64,000 nt of DNA. Origin: Tabrizicola_A sp964393035 (GTDB taxonomy: Bacteria; Pseudomonadota; Alphaproteobacteria; Rhodobacterales; Rhodobacteraceae). Made by a program: the position numbers and the translations under genes. The stretch spans positions 1-64,000 of the forward strand of contig CAYMRX010000008.1 in NCBI GenBank assembly GCA_964393035.1. The letters run 5' to 3'. The notes beneath the pieces were generated by a model, which saw nothing but the letters and a program-made list of their open reading frames with translations, searched no databases and was not told the DNA's origin. Positions 8,005-16,775 of the stretch are shown piece after piece. Position 1 is the first letter of the stretch, and each line of letters opens with the position of its first letter.

Positions 8005-8315
8005 CTGTCCTCAGGCGCCTCTTGGTGGGCTTTTGTAGTTTCGTCGCAAGAAAGCGTCATAATCGTGTTTGTGCGACAACTGAAGTGATGGCACGCAACT
8101 TATAGTGCGGCAACTGTTTTTTTATGCTGTGAGTTGAGCGGCATGTTTTGCTTGTTCGCCCAAACTCTCAACGCAGCTCGGTAAGCTATTGATAGCTATG
8201 TGAAAAGTTCGCACCGCTTTGGAAGATGACACATTTTGTACCGGTTGGGCTACAGAGCACAAAACCTAGCTCAGAAATAGCCGTGCGCGAATCGCTTTCC
8301 GCATTTCTATTGTAG
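8005..8315. promoter_or_regulatory. repA upstream region with paired direct repeats
   Basis: No gene is seen. Near-identical 12-mers GTGCGACAACTG (8071-8082) and GTGCGGCAACTG (8105-8116) lie 34 bp apart, about three helical turns, with a related GCACGCAACTT between them. They sit 67-112 bp upstream of the repA start, where RepA/RepB autoregulation of repABC operons takes place. The rest is AT-richer than the surroundings. No parS-type palindrome was found here. Confidence 0.45.
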
Positions 8316-9314
8316 CTAGCACGCCAACCCGAGCCTCGCTGCCCGTTCTAGCAGCATCTTCACCGATGAAGGTTGCCACTTTGTCCGGCCCCGCGGTGTA
8401 CGCTCTCGAATTGCTTCCAACCTTTGACAGATTGCCTGCAGAGTGACTTCGGGATCTGCGCCCTTGATTGCGGCGACGATGGCGGGGAGACGGTCGTTTT
8501 TCTCAGTTTGCAGGGCTCGGCCAAGAATAGCCGCAGGCAATAGGCCTTCACGAACAAAGTTATTGGCTGCGCGGATCAAGCGAGGCTGGGTCCACGGTTT
8601 GGCGTCACGCGGCAAGCCAGAGTTCACAACCGAAAGGACATCCTCCCACGCCATGTCAGGGCGAAGGCGGCGCACTTCCGGCACCCAATGTTCAGCGGTG
8701 GCGTTCAGCTTTTGGAAATGACTCTCTATCCGAGCCGCTCGTGCTTTTCGGATTGCCGCTGGGTCGTGGGCTCTAAGGCCAGGGTTGCCGCCAACCCGTC
8801 CTTCTGCCTTCGCAGATCGCAACCCCGCCTTGGTGCGCTCGCGTATCAAGGCCCGCTCAAATTCGGCGGCTGCGCCCAGAACCTGCAGGGTGAACTTGCC
8901 CTGAGGCGACGCCGTGTCGATCGGATCCTGCAAGGACCGGAAATGTGCGCCTTTTGCCTCCAGTCGATCGATGATTTCCAAGAGGTGAGAAAGCGAGCGG
9001 GCAAGGCGGTCGATGCGAACCACGACAAGTGTATCGCCACCGCGCAGCTGATCCAGCACACGCGCCAGAACTGGCCGGGTTCGGCTGCCGCCCGAGGCTT
9101 GCTCGTTGACAATTTCCACGCAGCCTGCGGAGCGCAGCTCCTGAACTTGGGGCAGGGCGGTTTGGTCTTCGGTGGAAACACGCGCATATCCGATGAGTGG
9201 CACGGGGCAGGGGGCCTTTTTGCAATTGCGGATGTCAGGAGTAAACGACCGTTTGTAAGCGGATGCAAGGGCGCTCTCTGTGGCGTAGTTCACAAAAATG
9301 GCCTTGGTTTCCAT
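8316..9314 (-). CDS. Serine recombinase / resolvase
   Basis: A 332-residue serine recombinase of the resolvase/invertase group. The catalytic domain begins with IGYARVSTEDQ, with the nucleophile at Ser47, and continues with the arginine motif VVVRIDRLARSLSHL and the E-helix segment AEFERALIRERTKAGL. The C-terminal 150 residues are longer than in Tn3 resolvase and contain an Arg/Trp-rich region instead of an obvious short HTH. An extra 38-residue N-terminal leader precedes the catalytic core, so a later start is possible. Next to the repABC operon, a role in resolving plasmid multimers or a transposon co-integrate is likely. No res site was identified. Confidence 0.85.
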   Translation of the reverse strand: METKAIFVNYATESALASAYKRSFTPDIRNCKKAPCPVPLIGYARVSTEDQTALPQVQELRSAGCVEIVNEQASGGSRTRPVLARVLDQLRGGDTLVVVRIDRLARSLSHLLEIIDRLEAKGAHFRSLQDPIDTASPQGKFTLQVLGAAAEFERALIRERTKAGLRSAKAEGRVGGNPGLRAHDPAAIRKARAARIESHFQKLNATAEHWVPEVRRLRPDMAWEDVLSVVNSGLPRDAKPWTQPRLIRAANNFVREGLLPAAILGRALQTEKNDRLPAIVAAIKGADPEVTLQAICQRLEAIRERTPRGRTKWQPSSVKMLLERAARLGLAC

Positions 9315-9407
9315 GGGCTGAGCGCAATCAGAGCGACCTCGCGGTTCACCGCGCGCGCTTGCTATAACAGTGTCTCAGCACAACCCCAAGAAAACCCTTG
9401 GGTAAAA

Positions 9408-9429
9408 TGCAAAATGATCATATTTTGCA
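9408..9429. promoter_or_regulatory. Operator-like inverted repeat before the DUF1612 gene
   Basis: TGCAAAAT (9408-9415) and ATTTTGCA (9422-9429) form a perfect 8-bp inverted repeat around a 6-base spacer, ending three bases before the ATG at 9433. It replaces the usual ribosome-binding site position. It could be the autoregulatory site of the HTH protein encoded downstream. Confidence 0.5.
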
Positions 9430-9432
9430 CAT

Positions 9433-10500
9433 ATGAAGCCACAAGCACCTGCTAAATATGGACTTGTTGATGATCCTCTCATCGACGTCGAGGATGTCGA
9501 CCAGGTGTCCGAGGACGATCTGTGGTTCCTGCCCGGTCCTGTGGAGAGAGAGCCTGACCATCTGCCGCCCGGGCCATGGGCAGAGCCGCTTGAGACCGCT
9601 GTTCTCGACGAATGGCGGAAGGCGGAGGCGGGCCACGCGGCGCGTCTTGCACGTGTCGCCGGCCGTCTCGGCGCGCTGGACGACCGGCTAATGCACGGGC
9701 CTGAAGGCTGGCGGCACAGGCTCGCTCTGATCGAGGGAGCCGACCTGAGCTGGTTCGTGGGTGATCGCCTCGGTGCGGATCGGCTGGCGCTCTGGATCTC
9801 AATGCGCCTGTCTGGCGTGCAGGATGAATCCAGGGCGCTTGCGCGTGTTGGATGGGCGGTGCGCCGCCTGAGCGGCGGCCTTGGTCCAGAGGTGGACCTG
9901 TCCGCGTTCCTTGACCGCCGCGATCCCGAGAACATGGCGGATGAAGCCGAGCCCTTCGCGGATCGCGCGGGCGGTTGGCTGGACCTGATGGCGCAAGCCG
10001 CCGATCTACACCCGATCACTCGCGCCTGCATGGGTTTCCACGTCTGGAGTCTTGCGGGCCTCGGGCAGCATGGCGACCGGATGGAAGCTGCGGTCACAGC
10101 CGCACGGATCGCGGCCAGCGAGGGCAAGGGGGCGGTCTTTGCGCCTCTGGCCATGGGCGGGGCAGGGGGGCTGCGCGCTGGTGGCCCACCCGCTGACCGT
10201 CTGGCGCGGTGGCTCGACGGAATGGAGAAGGCATGCCTGACCGCGGTGCGGCACCTCGACGATATCGAGGCTTGGACGGCGCGGGCAGAAACTGAGATGT
10301 CGCCGCTCTCGGGGAAAACACCGCCAGCTTTGCGCGGCGTGCTGACCGAATGGCCCCTAATTTCCGCCTCTATGGCCGAGGCCTTGACCTGTGCTAGCCG
10401 CGCTGCTGTTCAGCGGAACCTTGCTTTGATGGAAGCGCGGGGCCTGATCCGTGAGGTAACTGGGCAGGGGCGGTATCGGATGTGGCGCGCGACCTTTTGA
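9433..10500 (+). CDS. DUF1612 / HTH domain plasmid protein
   Basis: A 355-residue protein matching the layout of the DUF1612 family found on rhizobial and rhodobacterial plasmids. The N-terminal and central regions have the WRHRLALIEGADLSWFVGD-type segment and repeated Trp/Leu-rich helices. A C-terminal helix-turn-helix (about residues 295-345) reads like a regulator: WPLISASMAEALTCASRAA followed by VQRNLALMEARGLIREVTG. Such proteins are presumed DNA-binding regulators; no biochemical role is known to me. No Shine-Dalgarno precedes the ATG; instead an inverted repeat abuts the start. It is divergent from the resolvase. An ISKra4 relic begins just after the stop. Confidence 0.75.
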   Translation: MKPQAPAKYGLVDDPLIDVEDVDQVSEDDLWFLPGPVEREPDHLPPGPWAEPLETAVLDEWRKAEAGHAARLARVAGRLGALDDRLMHGPEGWRHRLALIEGADLSWFVGDRLGADRLALWISMRLSGVQDESRALARVGWAVRRLSGGLGPEVDLSAFLDRRDPENMADEAEPFADRAGGWLDLMAQAADLHPITRACMGFHVWSLAGLGQHGDRMEAAVTAARIAASEGKGAVFAPLAMGGAGGLRAGGPPADRLARWLDGMEKACLTAVRHLDDIEAWTARAETEMSPLSGKTPPALRGVLTEWPLISASMAEALTCASRAAVQRNLALMEARGLIREVTGQGRYRMWRATF

Positions 10501-10504
10501 AAGG

Positions 10505-10560
10505 GGGCCGTTCAATTGTCTGGGGGAAGGCAGCGTGCTGGATGAGCAACACTGTCTCAA
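10505..10560 (-). mobile_element. Relic of an ISKra4-family insertion sequence end
   Basis: Positions 10509-10551 match the left end of the intact insertion sequence at 36079-36121 in about 29 of 43 bases, including CCGTTCAA, CTGGGG and GCTG. On the minus strand the relic translates to LIQHAAFPQTIER, against LFQRAA-stop-PQVVER in the intact element, so it holds the transposase C-terminus plus terminal repeat of a related element. It may extend further right (to about 10660), but similarity fades. Confidence 0.6.
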
Positions 10561-10916
10561 AATGAGCGATCCTCCATCGCAAATGCTGCGGGGCTGACCG
10601 TCCGGCAAAGCACCTCAAGAAGTCGAACGGTGCAAGAAGCGTTGTTCATGGCGCCGCGTGCCAGATTAGGGGCGAGGCGACGGGTGCAGGTGACCTTGCA
10701 AGCTCTCCAAGTGGCGATTTCGTTTCAGAATTGTGCACCCTTACCATTCAGGCGTCACCACGCAAGCTTCCCGGGTGTGACAGTTTGCAAAGCATTGAGG
10801 ATGTCCGTCGACGTTTTGCATGCGAATTGCCATACGAACTTGATAAGTTGCTCTCGTGCTTATCTTTTCCTCCGCGACGCAGTTGACTTTTCTCACTTTG
10901 GATCTTGGAGGAACCG
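10561..10916. other. Degenerate intergenic region
   Basis: No convincing gene. A plus-strand frame at 10630-11103 runs antisense into the IclR gene and has shadow composition. The left part may be decayed transposase sequence continuing from the ISKra4 relic. Confidence 0.4.
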
Positions 10917-11678
10917 CTATCCTAGGCTTCCGGATAGGATTGCGGCGCGAGCCACTGCCACCTCGCGCAAGGCATCCAGTTTTTCAAGATCGAAGCGACT
11001 GCTCGGGCCGGAAATGGAAATGCCGCCAGGAACTTCGCCGCCGTTTTCAAAAACTGGAACTGCAATGCAGCGCATGTCATCGGCAAATTCGAGATCGTCA
11101 TAGGCATAGCCCTGCGCCCGAACCCGAGCCAGTTCCCGGCGAAATTTTTCCGGGTCCGTGATGGTTTGCGGTGCCACTTTGGGCAGACCTTTCTCGATCA
11201 CCGTCTCAACCAGCCTTGCGTCATTGTAGGCCAGCAGCACCTTCCCAATTGACGTGCAATGCAATGACGAGCGGTCACCGATCTGAAAGTCCACGCTGAC
11301 CCGTTGTGTGCCCTTTGCGCGAAAGAGCAGGACAGATGTATCACGTTCAAGCGCCGCATAGTGCACAGTTTCGCCGGTGGCATCCGAGACGTCACGCAGG
11401 CAATCCATGATCCGGGCAGAGCGCACGTCATCGCCCAGAAGGTTTCGGCCAAGTGAAAGTACCTTCAAGCTTAGTCGGTAGGTCTTCGCGCTCTGGTCGC
11501 GCGACACATAGCCGGATTGAACCAGCGTAAGCAGCATACGGTAGGCAGTCGCCCGATCAACGCCGATAGCGTCGGCCACCTCCATCACGGTTAGGGGTCT
11601 GCGCTGCTCGCCGATAAAATCCAGAACATTGAGGGCTTTAAGCGCGGTTGCGCTGACGTTGCTATCGATTTCGGTCAT
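10917..11678 (-). CDS. IclR family transcriptional regulator
   Basis: A 253-residue IclR-type regulator. The N-terminal winged helix spans about residues 8-60 (LNVLDFIGEQRRPLTVMEV, then GVDRATAYRMLLTLVQSGYV). The C-terminal effector domain has the typical HYAALERD, LHCTSIGKVLLAY and GYAYDDLEF segments. The sequence favours ATG 11678, with GGAG 11 bases upstream, over two upstream in-frame starts. It is transcribed away from the aldehyde dehydrogenase/ABC/kinase operon and is its likely regulator; a palindrome at 11707-11718 lies between them. The effector is unknown, but the neighbouring KDG-kinase-like gene suggests a sugar-acid intermediate. Confidence 0.9.
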   Translation of the reverse strand: MTEIDSNVSATALKALNVLDFIGEQRRPLTVMEVADAIGVDRATAYRMLLTLVQSGYVSRDQSAKTYRLSLKVLSLGRNLLGDDVRSARIMDCLRDVSDATGETVHYAALERDTSVLLFRAKGTQRVSVDFQIGDRSSLHCTSIGKVLLAYNDARLVETVIEKGLPKVAPQTITDPEKFRRELARVRAQGYAYDDLEFADDMRCIAVPVFENGGEVPGGISISGPSSRFDLEKLDALREVAVARAAILSGSLG

Positions 11679-11706
11679 TGTGCGTCTGACTCCGCGTTCG
11701 TTCATT

Positions 11707-11718
11707 ATTCGTATACAA
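11707..11718. promoter_or_regulatory. Candidate IclR operator
   Basis: TTCGTATACAAA is a near-perfect 12-bp palindrome (one mismatched pair) in the divergent region between the IclR gene and the aldehyde dehydrogenase operon. It overlaps the alternative N-terminal extension of the IclR gene, which supports the shorter start at 11678. Binding is inferred from position. Confidence 0.4.
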
Positions 11719-11808
11719 AAAGTGATAAGGATTAGCAAGTTCAATAGTCGTTGACGAGTTACAATAATTGACTTAGCTGTTCAGCAACTGCAGAGGAGTG
11801 GGTCGCGC

Positions 11809-13257
11809 ATGGACATGCTGATTGACGGAAGCTGGACGGGCGCGTCGGACGGCGCTGTCGACGATGTGCTTGATCCTGCGACCGGCCAGCGGATCGACAG
11901 CGTGCCGCGCGCAACGCAGGTCGATGCAGAGCGCGCCGTGACAGCCGCGCAAGGTGGCGCCAAGCTGATGGCCACACTTCCGGCCCACCGGCGATCCGAA
12001 ATTCTTGAAACTGTCGCCCGCCGAATCGAGTCCAACCAAACTATGCTTGGCGAGCTGCTGTGCCGCGAAAACGGCAAGCGGATTGGCGAGACCACCGGCG
12101 AGGTTGGCGTCGCCGCCCGCATCATCCGCGGCTATGCCGAAGAGGCAAAGCGGATGTTCGGAAAATCGGTGCCGCTCGATTCCATCCCGGGCCGCGAGAA
12201 ATCGCTTGCCATCACCCTGCGCCAACCGCTGGGCGTAATCGCCGCTATCGTTCCGTTCAACTACCCGGTCGAGCTGTGGAGCCACAAGGTGGCGGGCGGG
12301 CTGGCGGCCGGCAATGCTGTGATCACCAAAACGCCCGAGGATTGCCCGCTCGCCATCCTTGAAATCGCTCGGTATTTCGAGGATGCGGGCCTGCCGCCCG
12401 GCGGGCATCAGGTGCTGACCGGTGGCCGCGAGGTTGGCGAAGCGCTGGTAAGATCGCCCGGCGTGCAGATGGTGGCAATGACAGGCTCCACCGCCGCTGG
12501 TCGGCGCATCCTTGAAGTGGCGGCGGCAACGCTGAAGAAAGTGCATCTCGAATTGGGTGGCAACGACGCCACCATCGTGTGCGAGGACGCCGATATTCCA
12601 GCAACGGCAGATGCTTTGGTCGCCGGCAGGTTCACCTCTGGCAATGGGCAAATCTGCTGTGCGGTGAAACGGGTGTTGGTCGCGCGGCCAGTTTACGCGC
12701 GCCTTCTGGGTGAAGTGACAAGCCGGACACGGGCACTGCGGATGGGCAACCCATCGGACCCGACGACCGATGTTGGCCCGTTGATCAATCGTCGCAGCGC
12801 CGAGCGGGTTGAGGCGCAGGTCAATCAGGCCGTTGCCGATGGCGCGACAGTCGTGACGGGTGGCAGGCGGCAGGGAAATTTCTATGAACCGACGATCTTG
12901 ATCGGGGTCACGCCCGGCACCCCGGCCTTTGACGACGAGACGTTTGGTCCGGTGCTGCCGCTGATCCCCTATGATGATTTCGAGCATGCGTTGGCGATGG
13001 CCAATGACAGCCAGTTCGGGCTGCAGGCAGCAATATTTTCCAATGATATCCGCAAAATCATGCGCGCTTACGAAGTGCTTGATGTGGGCACCGTGGTGGT
13101 CAACCACACAACCGCCGTGCGAGTCGAGACGCTGCCATTTGGGGGTAACAAAGGCTCGGGCAATGGCAATAGCCGCGAGGGGATCCACGACACTTTGCTG
13201 GAAATGACCAAGGAAAAGACCTTGCTCATGCACGAGATATTCGGTGGCGCGCACTGA
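11809..13257 (+). CDS. NAD(P)-dependent aldehyde dehydrogenase
   Basis: A 482-residue class I aldehyde dehydrogenase, full length for the family. It would oxidise an aldehyde to a carboxylate. The key residues are present: the oxyanion Asn in PFNYPVELW, Glu248 as general base in LELGGND, the catalytic Cys283 in GNGQICCA (followed by a second Cys), and the EXFGPVLP motif as ETFGPVLP. The ATG at 11809 has GAGGAG upstream. It is first in an operon with a ribose-type ABC importer (start of the ATPase overlaps the stop) and a ketodeoxygluconate-type kinase. The substrate is probably a sugar-derived aldehyde or semialdehyde; exact specificity cannot be read from sequence. Confidence 0.88.
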   Translation: MDMLIDGSWTGASDGAVDDVLDPATGQRIDSVPRATQVDAERAVTAAQGGAKLMATLPAHRRSEILETVARRIESNQTMLGELLCRENGKRIGETTGEVGVAARIIRGYAEEAKRMFGKSVPLDSIPGREKSLAITLRQPLGVIAAIVPFNYPVELWSHKVAGGLAAGNAVITKTPEDCPLAILEIARYFEDAGLPPGGHQVLTGGREVGEALVRSPGVQMVAMTGSTAAGRRILEVAAATLKKVHLELGGNDATIVCEDADIPATADALVAGRFTSGNGQICCAVKRVLVARPVYARLLGEVTSRTRALRMGNPSDPTTDVGPLINRRSAERVEAQVNQAVADGATVVTGGRRQGNFYEPTILIGVTPGTPAFDDETFGPVLPLIPYDDFEHALAMANDSQFGLQAAIFSNDIRKIMRAYEVLDVGTVVVNHTTAVRVETLPFGGNKGSGNGNSREGIHDTLLEMTKEKTLLMHEIFGGAH

Positions 13258-14771
13258 TGCCGCACCTAAGGGTCACCTCAATCAAGAAAAGCTATGACGA
13301 TAACCTGGCGGTCCGGGACATTTCGTTCTCGGTTGCCACTGGTCAAGTGCTGGCGATTTGTGGTGAAAATGGCGCGGGCAAGTCGACTTTGATGAAAATC
13401 CTATCGGGCGCCGTGCGACCCGACAGCGGCGAGATCGTGCTGGACGGCCAGACGGTGCAAATTGCCGTGCCGCGCGATGCGATGGAGCGGGGGATTCGCA
13501 CCGTCTATCAGGAACTTAGCCTACTGCCGCATCTGAGCGTCGCCGAGAACATGCTGCTTGGCCGCATGCCGACACGGGTGCTGAACTTCGTGATCGACTG
13601 GGCCGAGGCCAACCGCATTGCCAGCACCGTGCTGACCGATTTCGGTTTTCCCCACATTGACCCGGGCACACTGGTGCGCTCGCTTAGCGTGGCGAAGCAG
13701 CAGATCGTTGAGATCGGCAAGGCGTTGGTGGCGAAACCGAGCATCCTCATTCTCGACGAGCCAACAGCCGTGCTATCGGCGCAAGAGAGCAACGTGCTTT
13801 TTGCAAAGATAAAGGCGTTGGCTGCCGCGGGCACAACCATCCTTTATATTTCGCACCGCCTGGAAGAAATCTTCGAAATTGCCGACGAGGTGGTTGTACT
13901 TAAGGATGGGCAGAGCGTGCTGCAGGGTAAGATCGGCAGCCTCGATCAAGCGCAACTTATCGAGGCCATGGTCGGCCGACCGCTGGCCGCAATTTACCCC
14001 GCGCGCAAGACGCGCACGGGCGACGTGATCCTTGAAGTGTCGCAGTTTGGACGCGCCGGAGTTTTCGAGGGCATCGATCTAAAGCTGAGTGCCGGAGAAA
14101 TCGTCGGGATGTTTGGCCTGGTCGGTTCGGGACGAACAGAGGTGGCCAAGGCCATATTCGGGGCAGAAGCCGCCGAAGTTGGCGACATCCGGCTGAATGG
14201 CAAACCGGCGAAATTTGCAACGCCAGAAGACGCGGTGCGCAACGGCCTTGCCATGATCACGGAAGACCGCAAGGGCGATGGGCTGGCGCTTGATTTGAGT
14301 GTTCTCGACAATGCCGGGCTGGCCAGTTTCGACCGCGTCACTAAGTTCGGAATAATCGATGGTGCACGCCGCCGCGCGATGGTCGATGACAAGGTGACAG
14401 AACTTGCAATTCGCCCCAGTGGCACGGCGCGACCGGTGCGCCATTTGTCGGGCGGCAACCAGCAAAAAGTGGTGATTGCAAAGTGGTTGCTGGTGGAGAA
14501 TACGAAAGTCTTCATCTTCGACGAGCCAACGCGCGGCGTCGATATCGCCACCAAGGTCGAGATTTATCAGATGATCGCCAACCTTGCCGAGAATGGCGCG
14601 GCGGTGCTGCTGATCTCGTCTGAAATGCCGGAAGTGTTGGGTCTTTCCGACCGTCTGCTGGTGATGCGCGAAGGGCGCATTGTGGCGGAACTGCAGCCGG
14701 ATGACTTCCGCATGGACGCGGTCTTCGCCCATGCCGCCGGATTGGCACCAAGGCCGGGGTATGTGCAGTGA
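13257..14771 (+). CDS. Sugar ABC transporter ATP-binding protein (RbsA/XylG type)
   Basis: A 504-residue fused double ATPase that powers a CUT2-type monosaccharide importer. The N-terminal half has Walker A GENGAGKST, signature LSVAKQ and Walker B ILILDEPTAVL. The C-terminal half has the usual degenerate Walker A GLVGSGRTE, signature LSGGNQQK and Walker B FIFDEPTRGVD. Length is typical. The ATG overlaps the last base of the aldehyde dehydrogenase stop, and the permease starts within its own stop codon, so the three are translationally coupled. The solute is probably a pentose, hexose or sugar acid. Confidence 0.93.
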   Translation: MPHLRVTSIKKSYDDNLAVRDISFSVATGQVLAICGENGAGKSTLMKILSGAVRPDSGEIVLDGQTVQIAVPRDAMERGIRTVYQELSLLPHLSVAENMLLGRMPTRVLNFVIDWAEANRIASTVLTDFGFPHIDPGTLVRSLSVAKQQIVEIGKALVAKPSILILDEPTAVLSAQESNVLFAKIKALAAAGTTILYISHRLEEIFEIADEVVVLKDGQSVLQGKIGSLDQAQLIEAMVGRPLAAIYPARKTRTGDVILEVSQFGRAGVFEGIDLKLSAGEIVGMFGLVGSGRTEVAKAIFGAEAAEVGDIRLNGKPAKFATPEDAVRNGLAMITEDRKGDGLALDLSVLDNAGLASFDRVTKFGIIDGARRRAMVDDKVTELAIRPSGTARPVRHLSGGNQQKVVIAKWLLVENTKVFIFDEPTRGVDIATKVEIYQMIANLAENGAAVLLISSEMPEVLGLSDRLLVMREGRIVAELQPDDFRMDAVFAHAAGLAPRPGYVQ

Positions 14772-15727
14772 CCGGCACCGCCCCCGCACCAGCGGCGAAA
14801 CCTGCGTTCTGGCACCGGGTCAGCCGCGCTGATTTGATTTTTGGGCTGTCAATCGCGGCGCTTGTCGTCTTTGCGACCTTGGCGTCAGACGCCTTCCTGA
14901 CCCAGCGCAACATCGTTAATATTTCGCGCCAGATGGTGACCAACGGGTTCCTGGCCCTTGGCATGCTGATGGTGGTGCGCACCGGGGGCATCGATCTGTC
15001 GGTGGGTTCGGTTCTGGCTTTTGCCGGGTTGTTGGCGACGGGCCTGCAGGAGCAGATCCATTTTTCTGGCGCAATCGCCGTTGCGCTGGCGATGGGTGCT
15101 GCGGTCGGGGGGATCAATGGCTGGCTGATCGCGCGGTTCAACCTGCAACCGTTCATCGTCACGCTGGCGTCAATGGGCACGTTGCGCGGCGGGCTGTATA
15201 TCTATGCCGAAACCCCGCTTTACCCAAAGGATGAGATGTTCCGCGCCGTTCTGGGGGGGGCATTTGTCGGGCCGATCCCGATGAACTTCATCCTCTTCGC
15301 GCTCGCGATTCCGGTGGTGTGGTTTTACCTTAATCACACCGTTTCAGGCCGTGCGGCGCTGGCCTTGGGGGTGAACAAGGAAGCGGTGCGTTTGGCGGGC
15401 GTCAATGTGGGCAAGCACCTGATCTTTGCCTATATTGCCTGCGGGCTGTTTGCCGCCATCGCGGGTGTGCTGCTGGCCAGCCGGTTGGGCATCGCGCAGC
15501 CCAGTGTCGGCAATGGCTATGAGCTTGATGCGATTGCGGCGGTGGTGATCGGCGGCGGGCTGCTGGGCGGGGGCGGGGGCACCGCCAAAGGTGTGGTCGG
15601 CGGCGTGCTGGCGCTGGCCTTGGTCGATAACGTGCTGAATTTGTTCAACGTGGATTCCTATTACCAACAGCTCTTGAAGGGCCTGATCATTCTTGTCGCC
15701 GTTCTGGCCCGGCGAAAGACGACCTGA
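14768..15727 (+). CDS. Sugar ABC transporter permease (RbsC type)
   Basis: A 319-residue integral membrane permease of the BPD_transp_2 family with about eight to ten hydrophobic segments. The family motif MVVRTGGIDLSVGSVLAF lies near residue 75, and the coupling-loop region with AVRLAGVNV lies near 205-213. It starts with GTG inside the preceding stop (GTGA overlap). It pairs with the ATPase at 13257 and the binding protein at 15780. Confidence 0.92.
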   Translation: MTGTAPAPAAKPAFWHRVSRADLIFGLSIAALVVFATLASDAFLTQRNIVNISRQMVTNGFLALGMLMVVRTGGIDLSVGSVLAFAGLLATGLQEQIHFSGAIAVALAMGAAVGGINGWLIARFNLQPFIVTLASMGTLRGGLYIYAETPLYPKDEMFRAVLGGAFVGPIPMNFILFALAIPVVWFYLNHTVSGRAALALGVNKEAVRLAGVNVGKHLIFAYIACGLFAAIAGVLLASRLGIAQPSVGNGYELDAIAAVVIGGGLLGGGGGTAKGVVGGVLALALVDNVLNLFNVDSYYQQLLKGLIILVAVLARRKTT

Positions 15728-15779
15728 CGATCAACAATCGGCCACCGCAAGACGGGGGCCAACACAAAGGGAGAAGAAG

Positions 15780-16733
15780 ATGAAAGAGATCGGAAGACTG
15801 AACCTGATATTCGCCGCAGGCTTTGCCGCAGCCATGCTGTCGGGCGGCGCTGTGCTGGCCAAGGACCTTAAGATCGGCATGGTTAACCTGTCCACTTGCT
15901 GCGCGTATTTCGTTGGCATGGATACGGCAGTGAAGGATGAGGCGTCCAAGTTTCCCAACATAACCATTCTGTCAACTGATGCGGGCGGCGATGTGGCGAA
16001 ACTGACCGCTGACGTCGAGGATGTGCTGAACCAAGGTGTGGACGGCATCATCCTCTCTGGCGCGTTCATCGAAGCGGCACCAGCGGCGCTAGAAGCGATT
16101 ACCGCAGCGGGCGTTCCGGTCGTGCAGGTGGACCGCCTGTTGAAAGGTGGCGACTATACAAGTTGGGTAGGCCCCGACAACCGTGCGATTGGCGAAGGCA
16201 TCGGTGATTACATCGTCAAGCGGCTGGAGGGCAAAGGCAAAGTCGTGATCATCCGGGGTGGCCCGGCCGACAATACCATCGGGTCGGATCGTTCCGACGG
16301 GGTCATTGCAAAGCTGGAGGCGGCAAGCATGACTGCGGCTGTTGCACCGGGTTGGGGCGGGTGGAGCGCTGATGGCGGCTTCAAGCAGATGGAAGACATG
16401 CTGGCCAAAGAGGCCGACATCAACGCAGTGTTCTGCGAGAATGACTCGATGTGCCTTGGTGCGCAAAAGGCCATCGCCGATGCGGGCAAGTCAGGCGATA
16501 TTTTTATCGCCTCGGTGGACGGCGAAATGGGGGCTTTGGCCGAAATCATGAAGGCTGATGGCAACTATGGCGCTACCGGGCTCAATTCGTCGGACCAGAT
16601 TGGCCGGGCTGGGTTCAACCGGTTGATGGCGATCCTTGCCGGGGCAGAAGCCCCCAAGATGACGGTTCTCCCATCACCGATCATCACGATCGACAATGCG
16701 GTCAAGTACTTCGACCCCAACAGCAAGTTCTGA
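15780..16733 (+). CDS. Sugar ABC transporter substrate-binding protein (RbsB type)
   Basis: A 317-residue periplasmic binding protein of the Peripla_BP_4 type. A signal peptide covers about residues 1-25 (hydrophobic core, cleavage near VLA-KDL). The mature part has the typical KIGMVNLSTCCAYFVGMDT start, VDGIILSGAF, and a VFCENDSMCLGAQKA segment before a SVDGE strand. I chose ATG 15780, which has GGGAG upstream, over an earlier ATG lying in the permease 3' end. It is followed by a hairpin near 16752-16775 that may damp expression of the downstream kinase. Confidence 0.92.
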   Translation: MKEIGRLNLIFAAGFAAAMLSGGAVLAKDLKIGMVNLSTCCAYFVGMDTAVKDEASKFPNITILSTDAGGDVAKLTADVEDVLNQGVDGIILSGAFIEAAPAALEAITAAGVPVVQVDRLLKGGDYTSWVGPDNRAIGEGIGDYIVKRLEGKGKVVIIRGGPADNTIGSDRSDGVIAKLEAASMTAAVAPGWGGWSADGGFKQMEDMLAKEADINAVFCENDSMCLGAQKAIADAGKSGDIFIASVDGEMGALAEIMKADGNYGATGLNSSDQIGRAGFNRLMAILAGAEAPKMTVLPSPIITIDNAVKYFDPNSKF

Positions 16734-16751
16734 CAAAAACAAAAGGGACTG

Positions 16752-16775
16752 GGGCGGGCGCTTTGGCGGCCGCCC
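16752..16775 (+). terminator. GC-rich hairpin after the binding-protein gene
   Basis: GGGCGG (16752-16757) pairs with CCGCCC (16770-16775), with two extra inner GC pairs and a short TT tail. It lies 18 bases after the binding-protein stop and 150 bases before the kinase; probably an attenuator or mRNA 3' stabiliser. Confidence 0.35.

Noticed and set aside
10630..11103. 157-codon plus-strand frame entering the IclR gene
   Set aside because: It overlaps the IclR coding region antisense and has no homology pattern; the left part may be IS relic.
11773..13254. 493-codon minus-strand frame across the aldehyde dehydrogenase gene
   Set aside because: Complement of a fully motif-supported ALDH; composition rich in His/Arg/Gln and no recognisable domain.
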